Shown here piece by piece: positions 1 through 12,584 of a DNA stretch of 64,000 nucleotides. Numbering within the stretch: the first letter of the stretch is position 1; each line of letters opens with the position of its first letter. Source of the DNA: Owenia fusiformis (Eukaryota; Annelida; Polychaeta; Sabellida; Oweniidae); assembly GCA_903813345.2 (NCBI GenBank), contig CAIIXF020000001.1:34319366-34383365 (forward strand), read 5' to 3'. A program made the translations under genes and the position numbers. Under the pieces are notes generated by a model. The model ran no database searches. It worked only from the letters and a program-made list of their open reading frames with translations, and was not told the origin of the DNA.

Positions 1-913
1 TCTCATCCTCAAAAGTCACACGTGCACGATGACTTGTGACATCACTGGTTTATAAACGAACTACCGTGCAGTGATATTGCGGCGGGCAGGTATCTCACCG
101 TTAGCATGGTAACTTCGTAATAAACAACTGACGTGATCGGTTCTAGTCCCATGCTCAGGTCGCGTGATTGTAAAATTAGACAATTTCATTGGTTGAATTG
201 CGCGTATTAACTAATAAACAACACGTGCGGTAAACTATTATCAACAAAACTTTTACTCAGAATTCCTTCCGCGGTGATTTCTTCTCATATTTCAATAATT
301 TTGAAATATTTTGACAAAATAATGTTTGGGGAACATTCATGAATACACACAAGACAAAATCGTGTTTAATAACTAGCAATACCAATGTTACAACCATCTT
401 ACCCGGTCCTTAGTACTCGCAATCCTTGATTATTGATACACTTATCTGGAAGGTTATTTGAGCTTACCCGTTGGTATTGATACACTTATCTGTGTTTTTT
501 TGGCCCGAATACTGAGGTTTATTTTTTTAATTATTGAGTCTTATTCTATTGCATTAATATGTAGTTGACTTTGTAACTACGGACGTGATATGATAGGTCT
601 ATTACATAATATGTATATATAAATATCGTGATGATTAATGAATCTAGATGAAGACTAATCATTAAAACAAACTTAGACGACATTTAATATTTAAAGAAAA
701 ATAAATTTGATAGATAACTTATGCATGTATAAGTCTCTTAGTAAAAAATTTAAGGGAAACTGGTTTCGTGATTTAACAGAGGACAGCAAGGTATCAATGT
801 TGTTGTCTACGATCCCGTATTTATTTACAGTTTGTAGATTAAGGATCCTTATTTAAAGACAACGTCGTCTTTATGAATTATTTAAGACATCAGTAGTCAC
901 AGACTTTTCTAAA
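1..913. other. AT-rich DNA, no gene seen
   Basis: I see no convincing coding frame, RNA gene or mobile-element end. A 17-base motif (ATTGATACACTTATCTG) occurs twice, near 432 and 476, which is only a small local duplication. Confidence 0.5.
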
Positions 914-1559
914 ATCTAAAATTTAATGATAACAAAAGGATTAATTGCTTAGTTCTCTTTGTCTTAGTCTTTGTTTTCTTAAATGCGGAAGTGTACCAAC
1001 ATCATCTAAATTACATAAGAGATCATCTAACAGTCTAAAATTGCTTTTAATTGCAAGTTAATGCATTCCGATCAAAATTTGTATACCTGTAATTTGGGGG
1101 GGGGGCGATGTTACATCACATAACTACAACGTCCATATAGAAATATACAATAAGCATGTCCGTATAAAAGCTAAAATTATAAAAACTCATTTCAAAGTCA
1201 TTCTGTTCATGGAAGCGTCAAGTTATGAAAAACAATGCTAAACACTCAAACAAATCGACTTGATTACCTTTGAAAACTTCTTGAGAGGAAATGGACAAAT
1301 GTATTTTTCGAACTCATTAGCACGTCTGTCTGATTGAAATACTATTTTTTAAATACAAACATAAATGATTTAATCTTGGTCAGAAGTCTGAACATTGTCC
1401 AACAAATTTAAAATAATAAGAATCTAACATTTAATGATTACAAAAGGATTAATTGCTATATAGTCTTTGTCTTAGTCTTTGTTTTTCTAACGGCGGAAGT
1501 GTACCAACATCACCTTGATTACAGAAGAGATCATCTAACAGTCTAAAATTGCTTTTAAC
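914..1559 (+). repeat. Direct duplication of about 140 bp
   Basis: The segment 914-1050 recurs as a diverged direct copy at 1421-1559. Both carry the blocks TTAATGAT.ACAAAAGGATT, GGCGGAAGTGTACC or its variant, and GATCATCTAACAGTCTAAAA in the same order. About 370 bp of unrelated sequence, including a run of nine or more G at about 1097-1106, separates them. Nothing identifies it as a mobile element. Confidence 0.7.
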
Positions 1560-3760
1560 TTCCGGGTTTTAATTACATTTTATGTATAAACTTTTTGCCT
1601 CTATTCTCATTTTTAAACCTGTTTCTGTTTGCGTATTTAACAATTGTGATAAATTATTCAGTTAGTGTCGAAATCAAAACAATTTTCTACATTAATAGCG
1701 GGATTAATAGTCCCCTCCTCTTGCACTGACTAAATATTAAAATAAGCCAGTCTGATTGCGAATTTACAAATACTGTAAAAGTAGCTTCAAACCGCTTTTT
1801 CATCAGAGAAAACAATAAGTTAATTCATCTGATTGCGAAAATACGAATCAATCTGATTATCTGATCTCCATGCTATTTGATTCGTGCATTATCTACAAGT
1901 CAGTCGGGCAAGGGTGAAATTATTTCATTTGAAAACAGAAATAAATATCAGAATCTCTCTAGCATAACTATTCGGAAGAGATTCATACAAAAATAAGGTA
2001 CACAACTGATGAAGGGTCGCACGTAATGCACGCATCCCTCTCCTCCTCCTCCGTGTTTGCCATATACGACCATATTTGACAATTTTTCTAAAAGCGTTTT
2101 CCCCGGGAATATAGGTGTAGCGGTTGCCAGAAGTCGCACAGCTTGGGAGTCAGGGTATCCTGATCCATGCCTCAACGCCTGACGGGTCTGATATTTAGAG
2201 GGGGTGCAAAAATTATTAGGGGGCGGGGTAAACGTGAAAGTTGCCAAAATATCCATAGGCGTATAGCAACCTCCCCCATAACAATAAAAATAAAACGCTG
2301 AGAAAGAAGAAGAAGAAAGGAGCATTAAAATGCCACAATCATACCCTCCTGACTGAAAACCGAAATCTTTTTGGCGATCGCACCCCTCCCCCCTGACTGA
2401 AAGCTGGCTACGCCCTTAAAATCTGTTTTTGGTCATCAATAAAACTATATTTATATGGTGAGGATTTATGGATTTTGATAACAATAAGCTTTATATATGC
2501 TTTAATGTTTTATTTATCATGATGCTTTTATGTAGGCTATTAATTACAGTTCTTTTTGCAATAAAAAACTGGTATGTTTATGCAAATTCCGATTGGACCA
2601 ATATAAAGGGATATTGTTTCATTATATGGACTTGAGAAAGTCCGACATACTCATTGCTTTCAACCCAAAACTTAAAATAGGAAGTTATCAAGATCCCAAG
2701 AACACGATCGATACTTAAACAATAGGTTTGTAAAATCCCGGCGATCGAAATGCAATGAAACTTTCGCAATCAGGTGCCTAATTAGTCTTTTGATCTCTAA
2801 AGTTTTACGACTGAACTTTTCAATGAACTCGTGAGAAGCAAACGCAATCATCATATAAACATTTTTCTAGTAAATCTAAAATAGAGTAAAACCCAGGGAA
2901 AAAGATCGCGTGGTTATTTGATTATTTCATAGGAATTAGGCATATTTCAATTTTGAAATAACAAAAGTCAGTCTCGGAAGAATTTTCCAAGCATTCCCTG
3001 CTTCGATGCGTTTTTATTGCAAGGGCCGTTTAGCGCCGATATGAATTCATTAGGGCATTAGGGTTGTGCTTTATTTGTTTTATTTATATAAATGTTATGA
3101 AATGTGTACGACACTTTAATGAATTATTTTTAGGGTTACAATGCATATTTGACTTTTCCCTCTAAACGTTTAAAATTCATCTTTATACTTTTCTTAGTTT
3201 GATTCAATAAAATTAACATTGGATCCCAGACAGTTATCAAATTCTCAGACATTTGATTAATATAGATATTTGTACTTCCTGTGACCAGAGGCTGGTGTGA
3301 CTGAGATTCGAATCTAATCTGTTTCATTTTTATGTAAATTGAGAGGAATAAAGTTTTATTTTAAGCGTTTTAACAATCTTAACGTTTGGCGTGCAGCTCA
3401 ACTTAATACACAATCAAAGGACTAAATACAGAAACAAGAACATGCCTTTTATTTGTTATTCAAGCTCGAGCAATATCCCCGGCGTTATAAAACCAAAATA
3501 ACTGCGGTTAGGTAGCATCTTGATTACAGTAAAGACAGGCCATCTTATTTTTAGGAATTATTTCTGCCTCTCATTCCTTAAACCGGCTTCGTTAAACAGT
3601 GCCAAAATATTTAAGTCGGAGCCAAAAACAAGACTATTTTTATATTTAAATCCCCTCACCTTGTCAATGTCTATGCCTGCATCTGGTTTTCCCACCTTTG
3701 AGAGGGAGCCAATTACCCTGCGTGCAGAGTCTAGTTAAACTACACTCTGCCTAGTAGAGA
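1560..3760. other. No gene recognised
   Basis: Unique-looking AT-rich sequence. Open frames here are at most 125 codons, low in complexity or cysteine/serine rich, and lack any domain I recognise. A CT-rich stretch lies at 2035-2055 and an AG-rich tract near 2305-2325. Confidence 0.45.
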
Positions 3761-3849
3761 CCATATTTCAGTTCAGTAGTCCCGCCCCCATGATGGGTAC
3801 CGGTGACAGTTTGGGTAATAAATCACTTTTGACCTACGCGCTGACCTTT

Positions 3850-4014
3850 CTTCCACCAATCAGCCAGCTTGAAGAAACGTACGCCAAATGCGTTCTAATT
3901 AAATATGCGCATGTCATTGGTCAATTCCGGGCTCAACAATGACGTCAGAAGGAATGACCATATATAGAACGTCGGTCAAATTTGGCCGACGAACACTGAT
4001 TGGCGTGGTGAGTT
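3850..4014 (+). promoter_or_regulatory. Candidate RNA polymerase II promoter with CRE, CCAAT and TATA motifs
   Basis: A compact cluster reads, in order: CCAATCAG at 3856-3863, ATTGG (inverted CCAAT) at 3916-3920, a perfect palindromic CRE TGACGTCA at 3940-3947, and a TATATA box at 3961-3966. A transcription start would be expected near 3990. About 18 bp later is GGTGAGTT (4007-4014), a good splice-donor match. The order and spacing fit a TATA-containing, cAMP-responsive promoter with a short first exon on the plus strand. I could not find the matching second exon, so the downstream gene is unknown and chance clustering remains possible. Confidence 0.35.
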
Positions 4015-4089
4015 CATAGGTTTATTTTAGTTTGAAAGAGTGAAGAAGAAGCTCTCTTTTAAGAAGTGAAGTCAAACGAATGCAAAGGG

Positions 4090-6540
4090 TAGGAGCCAAT
4101 ATACACATAGATTACTTACTGGCCATGGACAGGGGGGGGCACAGAAACGAACATTCTGGGGTCATAAGGGATAACTGGGGAAGGGGGGGGGGGGTGGTGG
4201 TGAATAGTGAAGTCCGGGAGTGAAGTTAAGGGGTACTGAAATCTTTCTTTTGATATTTAGTGCTTGAATGGAGACTTGTTTCCACTCCCAGCATTCTAGT
4301 AGAATTTAAATATTTGATCCAAAGGAGTTATTTTAAATCAAACTTCCATTCCGATTAATTAACACTATCATGATTGTACCGCTTCACTATTGTCTAAGAT
4401 AATTATAATGAATTCACGGGACACTATAGTCTTCCTTTTAAACTTTAGTGGTTGGATGGAGACTTGTTTCCCCACCCCGTACACTAGTAAATTTGTAAAC
4501 TTAAATTATTTGATTTAGGGAGGTATTTGCAATCCAAATCTGATGATGCAAGACTAGTCAGCCAAGACTAAATTATGAACTTATTATCATTTAGACTATT
4601 GAGTTCATTAAATTATAATTCCATAGATATCATATTTAATCCTGTCAACACAATAATGGTATTAATTGGCATGATATGTAATCAGAGACGGTTTAAAAAG
4701 TTGTTTAGATTAATGATAGTATTAGGAAAAATCCTAATTCAAAGTTTTAGTTCTCTCGCAATCCAGAGCAAACCACTCACCGGGCAAGCATTCTTTAAAA
4801 TCGTTTTCACCATGTTGAGCAGTTTTGAAAATTGTCCAATTTGAACCATCGCCTTGTATATTTTTATAACTGCCCCCCCCCCCTTGACACTCGAGTGTAA
4901 GAATCCTTTCCACACTGTCAATGGTTTTACAAAATAGTTCATGTCCGGAAGGGGGAGGGGTGAGTGTGGAGAACAATCACTGACTGCGATTTGTATGTAT
5001 TATTATATCTTGGTTACCCCCATATCTGGCGAGCATTGAACATTATACACTTATCATAAATTCGTAAAGAATAGTTTTAAAATAAACATGAGTTACTTGT
5101 AATTATCAGACCGATCTTTTATGAACAATATTATATATCAGACTCTTTTATGGACAATATTATATATGCGAAGAATTATTAAACGCTTGCTGCATGCAAA
5201 CATACAACACTTTTTAATTGGAATACTTTACTTAGTTAATTAACACAGTTGTCATATGACACACGGATAAGACGTAACTGGTCCAAGGATAAACTCTATC
5301 TATCTTTCAATAGAGTGAACTTTTTATTCCTGAGAATTAGTAGTTAGTCGTGGTTATTACTTATGGCTAACACATAAAGTATTCTTTCTTAGTAGTGCTT
5401 ACAAAATAGTGTTTCCCGTTGTGACATATTTTATAAGTTGTGTGAAAATTGACCACATATGCGATGAAAAGGGGAACTATTTTCCCCAAATTTTGGGGAT
5501 TTGCTTCATCTGCCCGCCGCAGTGTCTATACCGAGACACTGCATTGGATTTCGGTTTACAAACATAAAAAATGGCAACGGATACACCGTTACTATGAGTA
5601 CTCATGCTCATTCTAAAAATATAAGCTTTGACGTCATAACAATGATGTTTGGTTGCCATGCGTATCTAAGTATTTTCTATAACATTGATGTGACATCATA
5701 ACAAAAACATAACATCCGGGACTTTCTACCGTGGTATATACTCCGTGGTATATACAGTTGAAAACGAGGCTGCAGCTGGACAATGCAGGAAACAATGAAA
5801 TACACCCTAATATTTTTAATCATGTGATCGGTTCTTATCCAATGAGAAAGCGAGAAACATTTCAATGATATAATAATGTTCAGTATTTGTAAGTGCCTTA
5901 ACAGCATATTATTAAACTGAAATATGTCTTACCCATGTTGTGACCCCAGAAGATACATGCGAACCATCCTTCTCTGTTCATCTGAGTGCTGTGGACAGCG
6001 ATGTGACCTTGTGCACATTTTCTTGGTATGCTCAGATATTACACCACATTGCTGAAAAATATTGTACACCATATATACGATATAAAGCACACTGTAAAAA
6101 CTTCCTTTATAAAAATAAGGTATCAATGCAACAGTTTAGTATATTAAAAGTATCAACAAAAAACCTACCAGTGATCGACCTGGTGCGTAAATATTTTAAA
6201 GTGTAACGCTCTGGACCAAATTAAAATGGGGGATGAGGAAAATTCAATAATTGATTTTTTTATTCATTTTATCAAATACACAGAGTAGGCCTATTCCTAC
6301 TAGGTTTTGCAAGCAGATACCTTAAAGCAATTTAAACATTATGATAGTAGTCCATGGTATGAACTTCCTAACAAAGGACCTGGTAACACAATATAGTGCA
6401 GCGATATTTGACCTAATATTTGCATACCTACACATGTCTAGTATTGTTTTTTATAATAGCCGTTCAATATTCTTCAAATATTTTGGCTGAATTATGCATG
6501 TCATTAGCAGGGGTCAAAAATATTAGTAACGAGGCACACA
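4090..6540. other. No gene recognised; G-rich tracts
   Basis: Contains poly-G runs at about 4130-4139 and 4176-4194, the second followed by TGGTGGTG and so a possible quadruplex former. A C-run lies near 4873-4883. A small direct repeat of CGTGGTATATAC lies at about 5730-5755. The short open frames show no recognisable domain. Confidence 0.45.
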
Positions 6541-6554
6541 ACGTGAACAAGATC

Positions 6555-6850
6555 ACACCATTGAAAAACCTTCAAAATGGCTGCCAGAAAATAAGATGGC
6601 CATCCAAAAGTTAATCAGCTCTAGCACTTGATATCCTCCATCATGTGTGTGAAATCTGATGAGTGGTTTTCCTGAAATGACATGTGTGGGAATTTGGAGA
6701 AATCCAATCTGGTTTTCCTGAATTAGCGATGACAAGATTTATCGAATAACCTTCAAAATGGTCGCCAGAAAACAAGATGGCCACCCAAAAATTAACCAGC
6801 TCAAGAACTTCTCTATATTACTCTATTCTCTTTCATGTGTGCAAAGGAGA
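6555..6850 (+). repeat. Satellite-like array, left part (unit about 145-165 bp)
   Basis: Two or so copies of a unit containing CCTTCAAAATGGC.GCCAGAAAA, AAGATGGCCA.CC, AGTTAATCAGCTCTAG, TGATATCCTC.ATCATG and GGTTTTCCTGAAATG. The same unit resumes at 13,300, beyond a 6.3-kb mariner-type insertion, so this is the left end of one interrupted array. The family recurs at 18,030-18,290 and 46,560-46,640. Confidence 0.7.
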
Positions 6851-7147
6851 GATGGCGCTAAACCCCTCTTTTAGAACCCCTACAAAACAAGTATACAGGG
6901 TGGTCCAAAAAAGTGAACCCATCCAACAGGCTATATTTTCCTTAATACATGCATGAATTGGCTCATATTATCACATCTTGTAGAGAAAGGTCTAAAATTT
7001 TTGTTGGTGCCATAATTTATTCTCAGTCTTAAACTTGAAGAAATTACAAGACTTAAACAAACATGCCTAAAATTAGATATTGTACAAAATGTCACCAATG
7101 TGATTTACGGAAATTGTTGAACACATTGGATGATCTTAAACTAGAAA

Positions 7148-8720
7148 AACAGCAACTCCACGGAGTAGCAAATCCCACCGAACAAAACATATTATGCTTA
7201 TTATAGCTAGTGTAAATGTTGAAATGTTTGTGCACTTTGAGATAAAAGCATGAAATTTGGCACAAAGTTAGTTTATACCATTGTGAACTAGGCATCATCA
7301 TATAAAATTTGAACCAAATCTGTTCACTGGTATATGAGTTATCAAAGATTACGTTTTTTACGAATATGGGCCGCCATCTTGAAATTCAGCCGCCATCTTG
7401 AAAATTATTTCTTGAACAGAGCTACTGTGTCCCTAGGCATAATCATATAAAATTTCAATCAAATCTGTTCACTGGTATTTGAGTTATCAAAGATTACGTT
7501 TTTTACGAAAAATTGCCGCCATTTTGAAATTAAGCTGCCATCTTGAAAATGTTTTGTCGAACATAGCTACTGTGTCCCTAATAATCATCATATAAAATTT
7601 GGACCAAATCCGTTCAATGGTATTTGAGTTATCAAAGATTACATATTTTTACGAAAAATGGCCGCAACTTTGAAATTAAGCGGCCATCTTGAAAATCTCA
7701 TTTTTGCGAAACTCCTTTGTCCCTAGGCATCAGCATATAAAATTTGAACCAAATCCGTTCACTGGTATATGAGTTATCAAAGATTACGGTTTTTAAGGAA
7801 TTTGGGCCGCCATCTTGAAATTCAGCCGCCATCTTGAAAATTATTTCTTGAACAGAGCTACTGTGTCCCTAGACATAATCCTATAAAATTTCAACCAAAT
7901 CTGTTCACTGGTATTTGAGTTATCAAAGATTACGTTTTTTACGAAAAATTGCCGCCATTTTGAAATTAGGCGGCCATCTTGAAAATGTTTTGTCGAACAT
8001 AGCTACTGTGTCCCTAAGCATCATCATATAAAATTTAAACCAAATCCGTTCACTGGTATTTGAGTTATCAAAGATTACATATTTTTACGAAAAATGGCCA
8101 CCATTTTGAAATTAAGCGACCATCTTGAAAATCTCTTTTTGTGCAAAACAACTTTGTCCCTAGGCATCAGCATATAAAATTTGAACCAAATCCGCAAACT
8201 AGTATTTGAGTTATTAAAGATTATGTTTTTTACGAAAAATTGCCGCCATTTTGAAATCAAGTGGCCATCTTAAAAATGTTTTGTTGAACATAACTACTGT
8301 GTCCCTAAGCATCATCATATAAAATTTGAACCAAATCCGTTCACTTGTATTTGAGTTATCAAAGATTACATATTTTTACGAAAAATGGCCGCCATTTTGA
8401 AATAAAGCGGCCATCTTGAAAATCTCTTTTCGTGCGAAACTCTTTTGTCCCTAGGCATCAGCATATAAAATTTGAACCAAATCCGCAAACTAGTATTTGA
8501 GTTATTAAAGATTACATTTTTTACGAAAAATGGCGGCCATTTTGAATTCAGTGGCCATATTGAAAATTCCTTCTTGAGCAGAGGTCCTACACCCATAAGG
8601 CATAAGCCTATAAAATTTGAATCAAATCCGTGAAACGGTATTTGAGTTATCGCCCGGACAAACAGACGGACGGATGGACGGCTTTCCTATATCCCTCTCG
8701 AACTTCGTTCGGTGGGATAA
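7148..8720 (+). repeat. Composite element, copy 1: tandem array between a 5' hairpin and a 3' hairpin
   Basis: The left end carries a small hairpin, ACTC-CACG-GAGT (7155-7166), then AATCCCACCGAAC. The right end carries CGAAC-TTC-GTTCG then GTGGGATAA, after a short GGAC/GGAT tract. The two ends therefore share ATCCCACCGAAC in inverted orientation. The core is about nine and a half monomers of about 144 bp, each with GCCGCCAT.TTGAAA, TATAAAATTT.AACCAAATC and TTGAGTTATCAAAGATTAC. Monomer subtypes alternate with a period near 435 bp over part of the array, a partial higher-order repeat. Two further copies lie at 18,858-20,040 and 48,937-53,176. Confidence 0.75.
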
Positions 8721-8994
8721 AAAGCTTACAGTGAGAGATATAAGTTTAAACCATACTTTATGACAAATGAGACACTATTTAGGGCAGAAAGCACATTTCA
8801 CACTTTCATTTACCATTTTAAAGCAGTTTTAGCCATTCAACAATTAAGGGGCATGTTACCTACACCATGGGTTTTCAACTAGATAGCCCATGCCTACACA
8901 AACGGTTAGAGGGGGCAAACTTAACCCCTTTGACCCGAAATCTGAGAAGCCCTTCATATAAAAATCTTACAAAATTCATAAGCAAATCTATAAT

Positions 8995-10110
8995 ATGTAC
9001 AATTGTACAACTGACTCTGTACATTCAAGAGGAGTTGCGATACTTATATCAAAAAAGATAATATCATCTGTTAAGAGTACTGTATGCTCAAAAGATGGAA
9101 GACAGTTGCTAATTAATGTTGAACTCGATGGTACGAAATTCACATTAATATGCGTTTATGCACCAAATAATGCAGGACAGAGAATAGATTTTTTCAATAA
9201 AATGAATAAATGGATAAAGAGTAATAGAACTGATAACTTCAATTTAATCATTGGTGGTGACTTTAATGTTACTCTGACTAATCGGGACAAGTTTCCAGAA
9301 AATCAAAACAATGTTGATAATAGTAGAAATGTGCTTAAAGAATTAATTGATGATAATGAGTTAATGGATGTATGGAAAACCTTAAATAGAAATAAAGAGG
9401 GTTTCACTTTTCATGATAAAAGGAGTGGCTCAATGAGCCGGATTGATTATTTATTTATTTCTAAGACTAATGAAATAGAACTTACGAAGTCATACATTAT
9501 GCAGGTACTTAAAGCAGATCACAAAAGTATTATACTAGATTTGAAAATATTAAAAAATAAAAGGGGGAGGGGCTATTGGAAATTCAATGGAAGTTTTCAA
9601 GATGAAAATTTTAATAAGGCACTTAAAGACTACATGTATATTAAATGGCTTAAGATAAGATATAAAGATATACCATCAAAACGAGTACTATGGGAATTAA
9701 TGAAGGGCAAGGTTAAGGCTTTCATAATTTCATTTCCTGTTAATAAAGCAAAAAGCACAAAGAATGTTAAAGTAGAATTGCAGGAAAAGATAGATGGAAT
9801 AAGTATGTATATAGACAAATGCACAAAAGAAAATATCAAACTTAAATTGAACAAGCAAAAGACAATATTAATAGATAGATTAGATAAAGAATATGAGAAA
9901 ACTGTAAAAGGTAATTTCATTAGGTCAAAAGCTAAATGGATGGAAAAGGGCGAGAAAAGCTCTTCATACTTTTTAAATTTGGAGAAACAAAGGCAAACAA
10001 ATAATGTTATTAAAAAGGTGAGGACGAGACATGGTTGTGTATACAATGACAATGAAATTTGGAGGAAACTGCACGTTTCTACGAAAAATTATATAAAGCC
10101 GATGAGATAA
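8995..10110 (+). pseudogene. LINE ORF2 fragment: AP-type endonuclease and linker
   Basis: This 371-codon stretch carries the C-terminal two thirds of an apurinic-type endonuclease: SRGVAILISKK (about residue 11), a VYAPN motif (about residue 53), GGDFNVTL (about 87), SRIDYLF (about 145) and a KADHKSI motif (about 169). It then runs into the linker that precedes RT in L1/Tx1 elements. The catalytic Asn and Glu near the family N terminus lie upstream of the truncation and are absent. The ATG at 8995 lies almost at the insertion boundary and is a chance start, not the native one. After about 10,050 the correct frame shifts to the next fragment. In life the domain nicks target DNA for reverse transcription; here it cannot act. 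Confidence 0.85.
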
Positions 10111-11525
10111 ATGAAAGTCAAATAGAAAATTATCTTGAAAACATAGATTCATTAAATACACTTAGCGAGGTCGATAAATTGAATATAGATAAGGAAATAA
10201 CTCAAGATGAAATTAGAACTGTAGTAAAGAATCTTAAAAACAACAAAAGTCCAGCTGCAGACGGATTTACTCCGGAATTCTATAAAGCTTACTATGATTA
10301 TTTTGAAGATGTTTTTGTTGACATGATTAAGGAAGTTTTCATTAAAGGGGAACTTTGTGACTCAATGAAAGTAGCCATTTAACCTTAATTTTCAAAAAGG
10401 GTGAGAGAGATCTACTGAAAAATTATAGACCAATAAGTTTAACTAACTACGACTATAAGATAATAGCATTTTTGATTGCTAGGAGGATAAAAGATGTAGT
10501 TAGCAATGATCAATCTGCATATATTGAGGGAAGAAATATCAGTCTAAATGCTCGACTTCTTATTGATTTAATTGATTTAACGAATTGCGAAGGGATAAAT
10601 GGTGCACTAATTAGCTTAGTCTTCCAGAAAGCTTTTGATAGTTTAAATTGGACTTTCATGTTCAAGGTTCTAAAAAAGATGAATTTTGGTGAAAATATTC
10701 TAAGATGGATTAAGATTCTATATAATGACCCTAAATTGCAAGTTAAAAACAATGGATATTTATCGAGAGTTGTATCCGTTAACAGAGGCATAAGACAAGG
10801 TTGTCCAGCATCTGCGCTGATATTTATTTTATGTACAGAAGTCTTGTCATTAAAATTAAAAATGAATGTGGATGTAAAAGGGATAGAAAATAATAATGGT
10901 TCACTTAAGACAATTCAACATGCTGATAACACAACATTAATACTTGGTAATAAACAATCAATTCCAAAAGCTATAGAAATCATAAATAATTTTTCTAATG
11001 TTAGTGGTTTGAAGCTTAAATATAGAAAAAACAGCTGGAATATGGTTGGGAGGTCTAAAAAACAATGAAAAAATATATCAAGATATTCATTTTTCAGAGA
11101 ATCCAATCAAATGTTTAGGAATATATATTGGACATAACAAAAAAGAATGTGAAAAATTAAATTGGGAAACTAAAGTCAGGTATTTTGAAAACACGTTAGA
11201 ACGTTGGAAAAAAAGAAATTTAACTATTTTTGGCAAAGTACAAGTCATTAACTCATTGGGTATCTCTCAATTAATATATAATATGACAGTGCTTACAATG
11301 CTTTTAGATATTAAAAAGAAAATTCAGACAGCAATTTTCAAATTTTTATGGAAAAGAGAAGCTGTTAAAAGGAAAACGGTAATTAATGACATTGAAAATG
11401 GGGGACTTAATCTAGTAGATATTGATACTAAGATAAAAGCTATACGCGGGTCTTGGATTAAAAGACTTTTGCATAATAAATCGTCTTGGAATCTCATTAT
11501 TGAACATTATATTATAACAACTTAG
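10059..11525 (+). pseudogene. LINE ORF2 fragment: reverse transcriptase, frameshifted and catalytically dead
   Basis: Three pieces follow each other: 10059-10382 (N-terminal RT with SPAADGFTPEFYK), 10383-11068 (core RT), and 11046-11525 (thumb and the FLWKREAVKRK...ENGGLNL block typical of L1/Tx1). A stop and frame change lie near 10,380 and another near 11,050. In the core, the usual D-F-x-K-A-F-D block reads VFQKAFDSL, so its first Asp is Val. The RGIRQGCPASAL block is intact. The YADD catalytic box reads HADN. Both metal-binding motifs are therefore damaged as well as the frame. Confidence 0.85.
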
Positions 11526-11545
11526 GATTTACTGTAAAACAATTC

Positions 11546-12584
11546 TTGAAGACCACTTTCACTAGTAAAATTGACATAAAATTGCCAGAATTTTACAAAG
11601 AAGCTTTCATTGCCTTTAATAAATGTAAACAAAACAACACAAAAGGTAAATATAGCATGGGAGAAGTCATATGGCTAAATGAAAATGTAAAAAGCAAAAA
11701 TAGCATGTTATATTACAAAAGCTTGATTAAATCTGGGTTTATGTATGTCAAGGACTTCTTGACAGGCAGGGCGTTTTTAAAAAGGAAAAAATTATTATTG
11801 AACAATTGAAGCATCGAGCTCAAAACTGGATGGTGGAATGGCTTACATTAAAAAAATGTTTGACTGTATTTACAAAAGGTTTAGATACCACTTATGGAAA
11901 TTACATTAATATAAAAGATAGTGAATATGTTCTCTTTTAAGATGGATTTAGGCATATAAATACAGTTAGTACGAAGATTGTATATAAACATATAATTGAA
12001 GAAAATGTAGAACGGTCAATTTCTGAGAATTACTGGTGCAGAAGTTTTAAGTTGGAGCATAGAAATAGTCTCTTTAAACGAGTTTATTAAAAGAACATAT
12101 TAATGTGTCTTATAAAATTCTTGCTCAATTTAACTTTAAACTTCTGCATAATATCATTGCTTGTGGCAAAATGGTTTCTAATTGGCATCTAGGTGTAAAT
12201 AGAAATTGTATGAAATGTAGAGAGACGCAAGATATGAAACATTTGCTATTTGGCTGTGAATTAATGAAACCAATATGGGAGAAAATTGAAAAAATACTAA
12301 AACTTAATATCAGATGGCAGGACATTGTACTGGGCAATATAAAAATCCATGAAAACAAGATCTCAATGTTCAGAGACTTATTATTGACTATTGTTGCTTA
12401 CACTGTTTATTCAAACTGGATAGCTTTCTCGGAAAAGGCCGATCTCTTTATAAATCTGAACTTCAAGTCAAAAATAGCTTGCAACATTGTATTTTTCGCT
12501 AATGTATATGAACATTCAAATTGTAATCATGCTTCATTCTTCGCTAGGCATTTCATACTATTTTTAGATCAATTTGTTTCATAA
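11546..12584 (+). pseudogene. LINE ORF2 C-terminal fragment with CCHC-like zinc motif
   Basis: Frames at 11546-11809 and 12105-12584 continue the C-terminal region of the LINE. The last one contains C-x2-C-x7-H-x4-C (CMKC....DMKHLLFGC), the zinc-knuckle-like motif common at the C terminus of L1/Tx1 ORF2. The stretch 11810-12104 is frame-disrupted. The frame stops at 12584 and the A-rich tail follows within about 80 bp, consistent with a short 3' UTR. Confidence 0.75.

Noticed and set aside
1948-2325. A 125-codon minus-strand open frame
   Set aside because: Its N terminus is a translated AG-rich tract (serine run). There is no domain, no conservation within the window and no splice context.
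7275-8640. A CRISPR array
   Set aside because: Repeats are head-to-tail with no spacers of fixed length, diverged, in a eukaryotic context and inside a mobile element.
9630-10052. A 140-codon minus-strand frame
   Set aside because: It is antisense to the LINE endonuclease/linker and has no features of its own.
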